Assembly: GCF_014170305.1 (NCBI RefSeq)
Contig: NZ_LZZT01000018.1
Coordinates: 248,001-312,000 of the forward strand
DNA length: 64,000 nucleotides
Direction: 5' to 3'
From: Achromobacter sp. UMC71
Lineage (GTDB): Bacteria > Pseudomonadota > Gammaproteobacteria > Burkholderiales > Burkholderiaceae_B
Shown here: positions 18,787 through 27,837 of the stretch, one piece after another
How positions within the stretch are numbered: the stretch's first letter is position 1
Layout: each line of letters opens with the position of its first letter
Program-made: the position numbers and the translations under genes
Notes under the pieces: generated by a model
What the model was told of the DNA's origin: nothing
What the model saw: the letters and a program-made list of their open reading frames with translations, nothing else
The model's database searches: none

Positions 18787-19623
18787 TCAGGCTTTGCGCC
18801 GCGCCGGTGTTGCACCGGCCGGCGTCTTCAGGCGGCGCGGCCGCGACGGCATGATGCCGATCGCCGCCGCGCCGTTGTTTTGCGGGCCCAGCAGATTCTG
18901 CGACACCTGCGCCGCCGCGGTCTGGATGCGCGCCTGCAGCAGCGCCAGCCGGTCGGGCGGGGTGCGGGATTCGGCGGCGATGAACACCAGGCTGCCTACC
19001 ACTTTCTGGTCCGGGCTGAAGATGGCCGAGCCGATCCCCATCAACCCGGGGTCGACCTCGCCGTGCGACACGCACACGCCGGCGGTGCGCAGCCGTTTCA
19101 GGTTGGCGCGAAACGCATCCCAGTCTTCCCCCAGCCCGGCTTCGCGGATTTCGGTCGCGTGCCACAGCATCAGGTTGCGCAGCTGGTAGGGCGGCAGGTT
19201 GGCCAGGATGGGCTTGGCGGTGGCGCCGCGGAACATCGGGAACGGCCGGCCGCGGGCGTAGCTGGATTCGATCGAGTTGTCGGTCCAGTAGCGGTCCACG
19301 CACATGACCTTGTCGCCGTAGTAGCTGCACAGCATCAGGTTGGCGTGCAGTTCGTCGCCGGTGGCGCGCATGACCTCGCGCGCCGCGCGCATCAGCGGAT
19401 CGTGCTGGCGCAGGTGCCGGTCCAGTTCGATGATGCGCGATCCCAGCACATAGGCGCCGCCCGCGGTCGGGGTCAGCAGGCCGCTCTCGGTCAGCGACTT
19501 GAGATAGCGATAGGCGGTGGCGCGCGAGCACTCCAGATGCGCCATGACGTCCTCCTGGAAGGCGGCGGTGGTGTCGTCGCGGAAAAGATCGAGGATGGAC
19601 AACATGCGATCGGGAGTGCTCAT
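18787..19623 (-). CDS. IclR-family transcriptional regulator
   Basis: A 278-residue regulator with an N-terminal winged helix-turn-helix (MLSILDLFRDDTTAAFQEDV through SRATAYRYLKSLTESGLL) and a C-terminal IclR effector domain (FPMFRGATAKPILANLPPYQ). It lies at the end of a divergently organised catabolic cluster, so it probably controls the SDR, ABC importer and cupin genes in response to the imported compound. The start MSTPDRM was preferred to a longer reading frame because the extra residues are low-complexity and unrelated. The last 30 residues form a basic, disordered tail. Confidence 0.88.
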   Translation of the reverse strand: MSTPDRMLSILDLFRDDTTAAFQEDVMAHLECSRATAYRYLKSLTESGLLTPTAGGAYVLGSRIIELDRHLRQHDPLMRAAREVMRATGDELHANLMLCSYYGDKVMCVDRYWTDNSIESSYARGRPFPMFRGATAKPILANLPPYQLRNLMLWHATEIREAGLGEDWDAFRANLKRLRTAGVCVSHGEVDPGLMGIGSAIFSPDQKVVGSLVFIAAESRTPPDRLALLQARIQTAAAQVSQNLLGPQNNGAAAIGIMPSRPRRLKTPAGATPARRKA

Positions 19624-19637
19624 TGCTGCGGACGCGC

Positions 19638-20402
19638 CTAGTGAATGTGGAAGCCGCCGTTGACGTCGACCACGATGCCGGTTGAGTAGGAGGACAGATC
19701 CGAGGCCAGGAAAAGAATGGCTTGCGCGACCTCGGCCGGAGAGCCGAAGCGTTGCAGCGGAATGCCCTGTTTGAGTTCTTGTTCCCAATTTTCGCCGAAT
19801 TTGCCGAGTGTCATGTCCGTTTCGATGATGCCCGGCGCCACGCAGTTGGCCCGCACACCGCGCGGTCCCAGCTCGCGCGCCAGCGCTTTAGTGAAACTGA
19901 TCACGCCGCCCTTGGAGGCCGCGTAGTGCGAGCCCCCCAGCAATCCGCCGCCGCGCAGCGCGGCGGTGGATCCCAAGTTGACGATGGCCGGACGGCGGTC
20001 GCTTTCCAGCAGCCGGGGCAGGGCGGCGCGCGTGACGTTGTAGGTGCCGGTCAGGTTCACGTCGAGCATGCGGCGGAATTCGTCCTCGGCCAGATCCCAG
20101 ATGCGGGTGGCGGCGACGATGCCCGCGTTGTTCACCAGCACGTCGACCCCGCCCAGCGCTTGCGCCGCCCGGGCCACGGCCTGTTCGCACGACGCCGTGC
20201 TGGACACGTCGCAATGCAGGTTGACGCGGCCGCCGGCCAAGGCCGCTTCGGCCTCGTCCGGATAGGCGTAGTCCAGCACCGCGATGGTGGCGCCTTGCGC
20301 CAGGAACTGGCTGGCGATGGCGGCGCCGATGCCGCGGGGGTTGGCGCCGCCCGTGATGATGGCCCGCTTGCCGGCCAGCAGTTGAGAAGCCCCGTCTGTC
20401 AT
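19638..20402 (-). CDS. Short-chain dehydrogenase/reductase
   Basis: A 254-residue classical SDR oxidoreductase. The Rossmann dinucleotide site is ITGGANPRGIGAAIA, the structural motif NNAG is in DVLVNNAGIVAAT, and the catalytic Ser and YxxxK are in NLGSTAAL and HYAASKGG. The cofactor preference cannot be read with confidence, although the Asp in VLDYAYPDE favours NAD. It overlaps the end of the receptor gene by 4 bp (ATGA), so the two form one minus-strand unit with the cupin gene. The substrate is unknown, probably a hydroxy compound brought in by the neighbouring transporter. Confidence 0.88.
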   Translation of the reverse strand: MTDGASQLLAGKRAIITGGANPRGIGAAIASQFLAQGATIAVLDYAYPDEAEAALAGGRVNLHCDVSSTASCEQAVARAAQALGGVDVLVNNAGIVAATRIWDLAEDEFRRMLDVNLTGTYNVTRAALPRLLESDRRPAIVNLGSTAALRGGGLLGGSHYAASKGGVISFTKALARELGPRGVRANCVAPGIIETDMTLGKFGENWEQELKQGIPLQRFGSPAEVAQAILFLASDLSSYSTGIVVDVNGGFHIH

Positions 20403-21610
20403 GATTTCACCAGCGGGCAGCCGCCTTGGTTCAGCGGACGGAAGGCCTGATCGGCGGGAATCTTGCGCACCAGCTTGTAGTAGTCCCAGTCGCGCTTGGA
20501 CTCGGCCGGCTTTTTCACCTGGAACAGATACAGGTCGCGCATGACGCGCCCGTCTTCGCGGATGCGGCCGTTGTCGGTCATGAAGTCGTTGATCGGGGTT
20601 TCATGCATCTTCTTGAGCACCGCTTCGGACCCGTCGGTGCCCGCCGCCTTGACCGCATTCAGGTAGTGCATCGTGGCGCTGTAGTTGCTGGCCTGCACCA
20701 TCGACGGCATGCGGCCGGTGCGCTTGAAATAGCGCTCGGACCACTGGCGCGCCTTGTCGTCCTGATCCCAGTAGAACGGTTCGACCAGATTCAGCCCCTG
20801 CGCGTTTTCCAGCCCGACGCTGCGCACGTCGACGATGCTCATGAACAGGGCGGCCACGCGCTGCTTGCTGCCCATGATGCCGAACTCGAACGCCTGCTTG
20901 ATGCTGTTGATGGTGTCGCCGCTGCCGTTGGCCAGGCCGATCACCTGGGCCTTGGACGCCTGCGCCTGCAGCAGGTACGACGAGAAGTCCGCGCTGGCGA
21001 TGGGGTGGCGCACGCTGCCGACCACCTGGCCGCCCTTGGCCTTGACGACGGCCATGGCGTCGCGTTCCAGTGAATGGCCGAAGGCGTAGTCGGACGTGAT
21101 GAAGAACCAGCTCTTGCCCCCGTCTTCCATGATGCCGTTGGCTACGCCGGTGGCGTAGGCGTAGGTGTCGTAGGTCCAGTGGATGCCGTTGGGCGAGCAG
21201 GCTTTGCCGGTCAGGTCGGCCGAGCCGGCGCTGGTGAAGATCACCACGCGCTTCATCTGGCGGGTCAGGTCCTGCACCGCCAGGGCGATGGCGGAATTGG
21301 GCACGTCCAGGATCAGGTCGACTTTCTCGTTCTCGTACCAGCGGCGCGCGATGGACACGCCGATGTCCACCTTGTTCTGGTGGTCGGCCGACACGACTTC
21401 GATCGGCTTGCCCAGCACGGTGCCGCCGAAATCCTCTACGGCCATCTTCACGGCTTCGACGCCGAACTTGCCGGACAGGTCGGCCATCATGCCGGACTGG
21501 TCACCCAGCACGCCGATCTTCACGACGTCGTCCGACACCTGGGCGTGGGCCGACAGCGAAACCGCGCCCAGCGCGCAGGCGGCCAGGCAGAGCTTGAAAC
21601 GGGTCTTCAT
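20399..21610 (-). CDS. Branched-chain-amino-acid-type ABC transporter substrate-binding protein
   Basis: A 403-residue periplasmic receptor. The signal peptide is MKTRFKLCLAACALGAVSLS with cleavage after SAHA. The mature part shows KIGVLGDQSGMMADLSGKFG and the Leu/Ile/Val-binding fold (LivK-like type I binding protein). Receptors of this subgroup often bind organic or aromatic acids rather than amino acids, so the ligand cannot be told. It belongs with the importer genes at 23054-26397 across the divergent promoter. The start at 21610 is the first with a signal peptide and has AAGGAGAC upstream. Confidence 0.9.
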   Translation of the reverse strand: MKTRFKLCLAACALGAVSLSAHAQVSDDVVKIGVLGDQSGMMADLSGKFGVEAVKMAVEDFGGTVLGKPIEVVSADHQNKVDIGVSIARRWYENEKVDLILDVPNSAIALAVQDLTRQMKRVVIFTSAGSADLTGKACSPNGIHWTYDTYAYATGVANGIMEDGGKSWFFITSDYAFGHSLERDAMAVVKAKGGQVVGSVRHPIASADFSSYLLQAQASKAQVIGLANGSGDTINSIKQAFEFGIMGSKQRVAALFMSIVDVRSVGLENAQGLNLVEPFYWDQDDKARQWSERYFKRTGRMPSMVQASNYSATMHYLNAVKAAGTDGSEAVLKKMHETPINDFMTDNGRIREDGRVMRDLYLFQVKKPAESKRDWDYYKLVRKIPADQAFRPLNQGGCPLVKS

Positions 21611-21690
21611 GGTTTGTCTCCTTGGGGGCTTATGTCTTGTCGCGCGCCGCCCTGTGCCGGGCGGTCGCGCGGATGCTGCCGGTGCGGCGC

Positions 21691-22089
21691 CTATTCCAGC
21701 TTCTGGCCGGCGAAGGCGTCGATGAACAGATTGGGTTTCAGAAAGAAGCTCAGCACCAGCGCGCCGTGTGGCGCGCGCGCCACGTGCTGGTTGCCGCGCG
21801 GACGCCAGACGTAGTCGCCCGCCCGCACTTCGCCTTCGGCATCGACGATGGAGCCTTCCAGCACATAGGTCTGTTCGACCTCGACATGCTCGTGCAGCGG
21901 CAACTCGGTGCCGGGCTGCCAACGGAACAGGGCCGTCAACAGACCGGTTTCCTTGTCCTGCATCAGCACCTTCATATCGATGCCCTCCACCTGCGTGGGT
22001 TTCCACGGCAATTCATCGACTTTCAGAAAGCGCGAGGCCAGTGGCGGCAGCGCATTGGCTGCGGGGCAGCCGGGGGTTTCAAGGGCCAT
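21691..22089 (-). CDS. Cupin-domain protein
   Basis: A 132-residue single-domain cupin. Motif 1 is LPLHEHVEVEQTYVLEGSI (His-X-His and Glu metal ligands) and motif 2 is GDYVWRPRGNQHVARAP (His). Such proteins bind a metal and act as small dioxygenases, isomerases or sugar-acid sensors; no specific reaction can be named. The start at 22089 has AGGAGA eight bases upstream. It is the first gene of the minus-strand arm of the cluster, divergent from the SDR at 22264. Confidence 0.85.
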   Translation of the reverse strand: MALETPGCPAANALPPLASRFLKVDELPWKPTQVEGIDMKVLMQDKETGLLTALFRWQPGTELPLHEHVEVEQTYVLEGSIVDAEGEVRAGDYVWRPRGNQHVARAPHGALVLSFFLKPNLFIDAFAGQKLE

Positions 22090-22263
22090 GATGTCTCCTA
22101 GCCTGAACTCGTTATGGAAGATAAACAAAGAATCTTGTTATTGAGTGTTTGAAAATAGTCGCGTATATTGAGATTTATGTCAATCCTGTTTTCAGCCTAC
22201 GAAAGCGGGAAGCGACACAGGCCGGACCCAGAGATCCGGTGCATATAAAACAAGGAGACACGC
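22090..22263. promoter_or_regulatory. Divergent promoter region of the SDR/ABC cluster
   Basis: This 174-bp gap is AT-rich compared with the surrounding genes and separates the cupin and SDR genes. It contains AACAAAGA-A-TCTTGTT (22121-22136), an imperfect dyad of the size expected for an IclR operator, and two ATTGAG copies. Assignment to the IclR protein at 18787-19623 is inferred. Confidence 0.4.
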
Positions 22264-23043
22264 TTGAAACAGGACTATCTGGGCCAGACCTTCGGGCTGG
22301 CCGGACGCACCGCGCTGGTGACGGGGGCGGCGCGCGGCTTGGGCTACGCGATCGCGTCCGGCTTGGGCCGGGCGGGTGCACAACTGGTGATCAACGACCT
22401 GTCGCAGGCCGCTTGCGACGCCGCTTGCGAGCAGTTGGCCCAGGCGGGCATCACGGCGCGCAGCGCCGTGTTCGACGTCGCCGACGGCGCCGCCGTGGCT
22501 CAGGCCGTGGCGCAATTGGAAGCCGATGGGGTGCGGATCGACGTGCTGGTCAGCAACGCAGGGAACCAGAACCGCAAGCCGGTGGTCGAGATGACACCGG
22601 CCGAGTGGCAGGCCTTGCAGAATGTGCATGTCAATGGTGCGTTTCACTGTGCCCGGGCCGTTCTGCCCGCCATGGCCGCCCGCGGTTTTGGCCGCATCGT
22701 GCTGATGTCGTCCGTGGCCGGACAGGCCACCATGCCCAACATCGCGGCCTATGCCACGGCCAAAGGTGCGATTGCCGCTTTCACCCGCGCGCTGGCCGTG
22801 GAATACGGCGCCAGCGGCATCACCTGCAATGCACTGGCCCCGGGCTTCGTGCGCACCGATTTCACGCAGGGGCTGCAGGACAACCCCCAATTCCAGTCGT
22901 TCCTGGCGACGGCCGTGCCCACCGGGCGGTGGGCCACGCCGGAAGACGTCGCGCCAGCCGTGGTCTACCTGGCCTCACCGGGCGCATCCTTCGTCAATGG
23001 CCACGTGCTGGCCATCGACGGCGGCCTGCTGGCCCGCATGTAG
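22264..23043 (+). CDS. Short-chain dehydrogenase/reductase
   Basis: A 259-residue classical SDR starting with TTG, with AAGGAGA seven bases upstream. It has the cofactor site [15 protein letters not shown], the motif [10 protein letters not shown] (Ser replaces the first Asn of NNAG), and catalytic Ser and YxxxK in LMSSVAGQ and AYATAKGA. It ends IDGGLLARM, as in many gluconate or sugar-acid dehydrogenases of this class. It opens the plus-strand operon with livG, livF, the fused permease and a Dabb protein, so its substrate is likely the imported compound or a product of it. Confidence 0.88.
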   Translation: MKQDYLGQTFGLAGRTALVTGAARGLGYAIASGLGRAGAQLVINDLSQAACDAACEQLAQAGITARSAVFDVADGAAVAQAVAQLEADGVRIDVLVSNAGNQNRKPVVEMTPAEWQALQNVHVNGAFHCARAVLPAMAARGFGRIVLMSSVAGQATMPNIAAYATAKGAIAAFTRALAVEYGASGITCNALAPGFVRTDFTQGLQDNPQFQSFLATAVPTGRWATPEDVAPAVVYLASPGASFVNGHVLAIDGGLLARM

Positions 23044-23053
23044 GAGACGCGCC

Positions 23054-23815
23054 ATGAGCACCCAAGCGGTTCTGTCCGCCCAGGGGCTGGTCAAGCGGTT
23101 CGGCGGTTTCAATGCCGTCGACGGCGTGTCCCTGGCTCTGCGGGAAGGTTCCATCCATGCCTTGATCGGCCCCAACGGCGCCGGCAAGACCACCTGCTTC
23201 AACCTCTTGACCAAGTTCCTGACGCCCGACCAGGGCGTCATCCACTACCGCGGCCGCGACATTACGGCGCTGGCGCCGGAACAGATCGCGCGGCTGGGCA
23301 TCGTCCGCTCGTTCCAGATATCCGCGGTGTTCCTGGGGCTGACCGTGCTGCAGAACATGCGGGTGGCGCTGATGCGCCAGCACGGCGACGGCCTGCGCTT
23401 CTGGCGCAGCCGGCGCAGCGTGGACCGTCTGAACGACCAGGGGCTGGCGTTGCTGCAGGCCGTAGGCCTGGACGGCCTGGCCGACACCACGGCCGCCTTG
23501 CTGCCCTATGGCCGCAAGCGGGCGCTGGAAATCGCCATGACGCTGGCGCTGGAACCCGAGGTCATGCTGCTGGACGAGCCCATGGCGGGCCTGGGCCAGG
23601 AGGACGTAGCCCGCATCGCGGCGCTGATCCGCCGCGTGTCGGCCAACCGCAGCATCCTGATGGTCGAACACAACCTGTCGGTGGTGGCGGACCTGTCCGA
23701 CACCATCACGGTCCTGGCGCGCGGCGCGGTCCTGGCGCAGGGTGACTACGCCACGGTCTCGCGCGACGAGCGTGTCATCACCGCCTACATGGGCTCGGAC
23801 GAGGGAGAGGGCTGA
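23054..23815 (+). CDS. livG: ABC transporter ATP-binding protein, LivG type
   Basis: A 253-residue ATPase of a branched-chain-amino-acid-type importer. Walker A is GPNGAGKTT, Walker B is VMLLDEPMAGLG, and the conserved switch His is in LMVEHNLSVV. The signature motif is degenerate: the expected LSGGQ is replaced by LLPYGRKRALEIA, which is normal in LivG proteins. It follows the SDR by 10 bp and its stop overlaps the livF start by one base. The symbol denotes the transporter type; the cargo is not known to be leucine. Confidence 0.88.
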   Translation: MSTQAVLSAQGLVKRFGGFNAVDGVSLALREGSIHALIGPNGAGKTTCFNLLTKFLTPDQGVIHYRGRDITALAPEQIARLGIVRSFQISAVFLGLTVLQNMRVALMRQHGDGLRFWRSRRSVDRLNDQGLALLQAVGLDGLADTTAALLPYGRKRALEIAMTLALEPEVMLLDEPMAGLGQEDVARIAALIRRVSANRSILMVEHNLSVVADLSDTITVLARGAVLAQGDYATVSRDERVITAYMGSDEGEG

Positions 23816-24507
23816 TGCTGTCGATCAAGGACCTCAATGCCTGGTACGGCGAATCCCACGTGCTGCACGGCGTGGACATCGATGTGCAGCGCGGCGAACT
23901 GGTGACCATCCTGGGCCGGAATGGCGCCGGCAAGACCACCACGCTGCGCGCCATCATGGGCATCCTGGACAAGCGCCGCGGCTCGATCCGCCTGAATGGC
24001 CAGGAAACGGTGGGCATGGCGCCGCACCGCATCCCGCGGCTGGGCGTGGTGTATTGCCCGGAAGAGCGGGCTGTGTTTCGCAGCCTGAACGTGACCGAGA
24101 ACCTGATGCTGCCGCCACGGCTGGCCGACGGCGGCATGTCGCTGGACGAAATCTATGCCTTGTTCCCCAACCTGCGCGAACGCAGCGCCAGCTGGGGCGG
24201 CAACCTGTCCGGCGGCGAGCAGCAGATGCTGGCGATCGCTCGCATCCTGCGCACTGGCGCTCAGCTGATCCTGCTGGACGAACCCACCGAAGGCCTCGCG
24301 CCGGTGATCGTGCAGCAGATCGGGCAGGCCATCCGCACGCTCAAGGAGCGCGGCTTCACCATCGTGCTGGTCGAGCAGAATTTCCGCTTCGCCACCAAGG
24401 TGGCCGACCGCCACTACGTGATGGAGCACGGCTGCGTGGTCGACCAGTTGTCGGCGCAAGAGGCGCGCAATGATCCCGCCCGGATCGCGCGCCGCCTGGG
24501 TGTCTGA
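23815..24507 (+). CDS. livF: ABC transporter ATP-binding protein, LivF type
   Basis: The second ATPase of the importer, 230 residues. Walker A is GRNGAGKTTTLR, the signature is NLSGGEQQMLAIAR, Walker B is LILLDEPTEGLAP, and the switch segment is IVLVEQNFRFA. All are intact, so this subunit should be active. It pairs with LivG beneath the fused permease, and is translationally coupled to it by the overlapping stop and start. Confidence 0.9.
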   Translation: MLSIKDLNAWYGESHVLHGVDIDVQRGELVTILGRNGAGKTTTLRAIMGILDKRRGSIRLNGQETVGMAPHRIPRLGVVYCPEERAVFRSLNVTENLMLPPRLADGGMSLDEIYALFPNLRERSASWGGNLSGGEQQMLAIARILRTGAQLILLDEPTEGLAPVIVQQIGQAIRTLKERGFTIVLVEQNFRFATKVADRHYVMEHGCVVDQLSAQEARNDPARIARRLGV

Positions 24508-24519
24508 GGGGAGAATCCT

Positions 24520-26397
24520 GTGTTCGAAATATTCGGCGTGCCGTCCACGGCACTATTCGGCCAGCTCCTGCTCGGCCTGATCAACGGCTCTTTCTACGCC
24601 TTGCTCTCGATCGGGCTGGCGGTGATTTTCGGCCTGTTGAACATCATCAACTTCGCCCACGGCGCGCAGTACACCGCGGGCGCGTTCCTGGCCTGGATGC
24701 TGCTGAACTACCTGGGCGTGAACTACTGGGCGGCGCTGGTGCTGGTGCCGCTCATCATGGCCGCCTTCGCCATCGTGACCGAGCGCCTGCTGATTTCACG
24801 CACGTACCGCATGGATCACCTGTATGGTCTGCTGCTGACCTTCGGCCTGGCCCTGCTGATCGAAGGCGGCTTGCGCCAGGCCTATGGCGTGTCGGGGCTG
24901 CCCTACACCATCCCCAAGGCGCTCTCGGGCGGGGTCAACCTGGGCTTCATGTTCCTGCCCTGGTACCGCGGCTGGGCCGTGGTGGTGTCGCTGGTGCTGT
25001 GCCTGGCCGTCTGGGTGCTGATCGAAAAGACGCGGGTGGGCGCCATGCTGCGCGCCGCCACCGAGAATCCGACGATCGTGCGGTCGTTCGGCATCAACGT
25101 GCCGCTGCTGATCACGCTGACCTATGCATTGGGCGTGGCGCTGGCCTCGGTGGCCGGGGTGATCGCCGCCCCCATCTACCAGGTCAGCCCCATGATGGGG
25201 TCCAACTTGGTGGTGGTGGTCTTTGCGGTGGTGGTGATCGGCGGCATGGGCTCCATCATGGGGGCCATCGTCAGCGGCTTCGGGCTGGGCATCATCGAAG
25301 GCCTGACCAAGGTGTTCTACCCCGAGGCCGCCAACCTGGCGATCTTTATCATCATGGTGCTGGTGCTGCTGTGCAAGCCCGCGGGCCTGTTCGGCAAGCC
25401 GCTGCAGGTGCAGAACGTGCTGGCGGCCGAGGCCACGCGCCAGCCGGTGCAACTGAGCCGCCGCGCCATGCGCGTGTGCATGGCGGTCCTGGCGGTGGTG
25501 GCGCTGGCCGCGCCGTGGTTCGTCTATCCGACATTCCTGATGAAGGTGCTGTGCTTTGCCCTGTTCGCGGCCGCCTTCAACCTGCTGGTGGGCTATGTCG
25601 GACTGCTGTCGTTCGGCCATGCGGCCTTCTTCGGCGCCGCGGCCTACGCCACCGGCATCGTCATGAAGCTGCTCGGCGCCACGCCGGAACTGGGGTTGCT
25701 GGCCGGCGTGCTGACCGGCGGCCTGCTGGGGCTGGCGTTCGGCGCGATCGCCATCCGGCGCCAGGGCATCTACTTCGCCATGATCACGCTGGCACTGTCG
25801 CAACTGGTGTACTTCATCGCGGTGCAGGCGGGCTTTACCGGCGGCGAAGACGGGTTGCAGAGCGTGCCGCGCGGCAAGCTGTTCGGCCTGTTCGACCTGG
25901 AAGGCGTGATGCCCATGTATTACTTCACGCTGGCGGTGTTCGCGCTGGGCTACGCCTTCGTGCTGCGGGTGCTGAATTCGCCTTTTGGCGAAGTGATCCG
26001 ATCGGTGCGCGACAACGAGCAGCGCGCCCGCTCGCTGGGGTATTCCACGTCGCGCTACAAGCTGCTGGCCTTTACGCTGTCGGCCTCGGTGGCGGGGCTG
26101 GCAGGCGGGCTGAAAGTGCTGGTGTTCGGCGTGGCCTCGCTGACCGACGTGCACTGGCACGCCAACGGCGAGGTGGTGCTAATGGCCCTGTTGGGCGGCA
26201 TCGGCACGGTGTTCGGCCCGCTGGCCGGCGCCTTCACCTTCGTGTCGCTGCAAAACTACCTGGCGCCGCTGGGCTCGTGGGTGCTCATCGTCCAGGGCGC
26301 GATTTTCGTCTTGTGCGTATTGCTGCTGCGCGACGGCATCATGGGCCTGGTGTCTCGGGCCTGGCTGGCCATGTTCCCTGCGAAAAAGGAATCCTGA
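24520..26397 (+). CDS. Fused LivH-LivM permease of a branched-chain-type ABC importer
   Basis: A 625-residue inner-membrane protein that joins the two permeases usually made as separate chains. Residues 1-300 are LivH-like (LLLGLINGSFYALLSIGLAV, NFAHGAQYTAGAF, ending KPAGLFGKPLQ). Residues 315-620 are LivM-like (LLVGYVGLLSFGHAAFFGAA, RRQGIYFAMITLALSQ, VRDNEQRARSLGY, ALLGGIGTVFGP). There are some 16 membrane segments in all. The start is GTG at 24520 with GGGGAGA upstream. It should form the whole channel for livG and livF and the receptor at 20399-21610. Confidence 0.9.
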   Translation: MFEIFGVPSTALFGQLLLGLINGSFYALLSIGLAVIFGLLNIINFAHGAQYTAGAFLAWMLLNYLGVNYWAALVLVPLIMAAFAIVTERLLISRTYRMDHLYGLLLTFGLALLIEGGLRQAYGVSGLPYTIPKALSGGVNLGFMFLPWYRGWAVVVSLVLCLAVWVLIEKTRVGAMLRAATENPTIVRSFGINVPLLITLTYALGVALASVAGVIAAPIYQVSPMMGSNLVVVVFAVVVIGGMGSIMGAIVSGFGLGIIEGLTKVFYPEAANLAIFIIMVLVLLCKPAGLFGKPLQVQNVLAAEATRQPVQLSRRAMRVCMAVLAVVALAAPWFVYPTFLMKVLCFALFAAAFNLLVGYVGLLSFGHAAFFGAAAYATGIVMKLLGATPELGLLAGVLTGGLLGLAFGAIAIRRQGIYFAMITLALSQLVYFIAVQAGFTGGEDGLQSVPRGKLFGLFDLEGVMPMYYFTLAVFALGYAFVLRVLNSPFGEVIRSVRDNEQRARSLGYSTSRYKLLAFTLSASVAGLAGGLKVLVFGVASLTDVHWHANGEVVLMALLGGIGTVFGPLAGAFTFVSLQNYLAPLGSWVLIVQGAIFVLCVLLLRDGIMGLVSRAWLAMFPAKKES

Positions 26398-26699
26398 TGT
26401 TCTTGCATATCGTGATGCTGCAATTGTCCGGCGCGGCCGATGCGCGCTTCCATGCCCGCGTGCAGTCCTATTGCGACCGCATTCTGACCGAATGCGACGG
26501 CGTGGCCGGTTACGCCTTCCGGCCCAACCAGGCCAGCCGTTCGGACGGCCTGACCCATGCCGTGGTGGCGACGTTTGCGGACGCCGCGGCCCACGACCGC
26601 TACCAGGTATCGCCCGCCCACCAGGAAATGAAGGCCTACATGGCCGGTTTCATTGAACGCCTGGTGGTGTTTGATGGCGAAATCCCTACAATTTCCTGA
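26397..26699 (+). CDS. Dabb-type stress-responsive alpha/beta-barrel protein
   Basis: A 100-residue protein with the pattern of the Dabb (dimeric alpha/beta-barrel) family: FLHIVMLQLSG at the start, DGLTHAVVATFADAAAHDRY in the middle, then HQEMKAYMAGFIERLVVFD. These proteins form small dimers and some act on catabolic intermediates; no function is proven for this type. Its ATG overlaps the permease stop (TGATG), so it is the last gene of the importer operon. Confidence 0.8.
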   Translation: MFLHIVMLQLSGAADARFHARVQSYCDRILTECDGVAGYAFRPNQASRSDGLTHAVVATFADAAAHDRYQVSPAHQEMKAYMAGFIERLVVFDGEIPTIS

Positions 26700-26824
26700 A
26701 ACCCCGCGCCCGGCGCCCGCGCGGCCGCCTTTTCGTGCCGACAAGCCCCAGTCCCGCGGAAAGGGATAAACTCGCGGATGATTTTTGCCACCGGGCTGCC
26801 CCACTCGTCATAGGTTGATAGATC

Positions 26825-27520
26825 ATGGACTACGTATTGCCCCCCTCGCCGCAGACCGCGGTTCCCGTTGCCGGCAGCGCCGCGCTGTTCCCCGTGCGCC
26901 GCGTCTACTGCGTCGGCCGCAACTACGCCGAGCACGCCAAGGAAATGGGCTTCACCGGCCGTGAAGATCCGTTCTTCTTTTGCAAGCCCGCCGACGCGGT
27001 GCTGAGTGTGGCCGATGGCGAAACCGGCAAGATGCCGTACCCGCCCAAGACCTCCAACCTGCACTACGAAATGGAGCTGGTCGTCGTGCTGGGCAAGGGC
27101 GGCCGCGACATTCCGGTCGCGGAGGCCAATGATTGCGTCTGGGGCTATGCCCTGGGCCTGGACATGACCCGCCGCGACCTGCAAGGCGAAATGAAGAAGC
27201 AGGGCCGCCCCTGGGAAGTGGGCAAGGCCTTCGACCTGTCGGCCCCGCTCGGCCCGATCCACCCGCGCAGCGTGGTCGGCACCCTGGACAAGGGCGCGAT
27301 CTGGCTCGACGTGAACGGCCAGCGCAAGCAGGCCAGCGACATCTCCCAGATGATCTGGAACGTGCCGGAAAGCATCGCCTACCTGTCGACCCTGTTCGAA
27401 CTGCAGCCGGGCGACATCATCTTCACGGGCACCCCCGAAGGCGTGGGCGCGGTCGTGCAGGGCGATGTAATCACCGGCGGCGTCGAAGGCCTGGGCGAGC
27501 TGCGCGTCCAAATCGTTTAA
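26825..27520 (+). CDS. Fumarylacetoacetate hydrolase family protein (fumarylpyruvate hydrolase-like)
   Basis: A 231-residue hydrolase of the FAH family, which cleaves carbon-carbon bonds in diketo acids. [16 protein letters not shown], the metal-binding [29 protein letters not shown] and [11 protein letters not shown] are hallmark segments. It is closest in length and start to the fumarylpyruvate hydrolases of the gentisate route, by memory of the family. The gene lies 125 bp beyond the importer operon and may be separate from it. GATAAACT at 26765-26772 could be its -10 region. Confidence 0.85.
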   Translation: MDYVLPPSPQTAVPVAGSAALFPVRRVYCVGRNYAEHAKEMGFTGREDPFFFCKPADAVLSVADGETGKMPYPPKTSNLHYEMELVVVLGKGGRDIPVAEANDCVWGYALGLDMTRRDLQGEMKKQGRPWEVGKAFDLSAPLGPIHPRSVVGTLDKGAIWLDVNGQRKQASDISQMIWNVPESIAYLSTLFELQPGDIIFTGTPEGVGAVVQGDVITGGVEGLGELRVQIV

Positions 27521-27561
27521 AGTACGCCCCGGATCTGTTTTCTCACTTCAGGAGCGCCAGC

Positions 27562-27693
27562 ATGCGCAGCAAGATCGTGCTGACCGCCTTCGTCGTGTTC
27601 GGCTTCGTGCTCGCCGGTTGCAATACCGTCGCGGGCATGGGCAAAGACATGTCGCGGGCCGGCAACGCCATTACCAACGCCGCGGACAAGTAA
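27562..27693 (+). CDS. Entericidin-family small lipoprotein
   Basis: A 43-residue lipoprotein. The signal sequence ends at the lipobox VLAGC (Cys20), followed by NTVAGMGKDMSRAGNAIT, the amphipathic pattern of entericidin A/B. Entericidins sit in the cell envelope and in E. coli act as a toxin/antidote-like pair tied to stationary phase; only one copy is present here. CAGGAGCG lies 7 bases before the ATG. A strong terminator follows. Confidence 0.88.
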   Translation: MRSKIVLTAFVVFGFVLAGCNTVAGMGKDMSRAGNAITNAADK

Positions 27694-27711
27694 TCGTCCG
27701 CGTCGGGCATA

Positions 27712-27741
27712 AAAAACCCCTTGATTGCTCAAGGGGTTTTT
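27712..27741 (+). terminator. Intrinsic terminator after the entericidin gene
   Basis: AAAAACCCCTTGA (27712-27724) pairs perfectly with TCAAGGGGTTTTT (27729-27741) around TTGC. The A-run before and T-run after make it work in both directions, though the next minus-strand gene ends about 100 bp further on. Confidence 0.93.
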
Positions 27742-27766
27742 CTTTGCTCATCGGAAGATCGTTTCC

Positions 27767-27807
27767 GCCCGGCCGCCCCAAGGAGAAACAGCTCCCTTGG
27801 GGGCAGC
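27767..27807. repeat. Intergenic palindromic repeat (inverted copy)
   Basis: GCCCGGCCGCCCCAAGG followed by CTCCCTTGGGGGCAGC is the reverse complement, with few changes, of the repeat between sucC and sucD (10756-10800). It can fold into a hairpin and lies just after the end of the phoH-like gene on the minus strand. Confidence 0.6.
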
Positions 27808-27837
27808 TAGCCCATGGCAGCGGGCGTAGCGTGGGGG

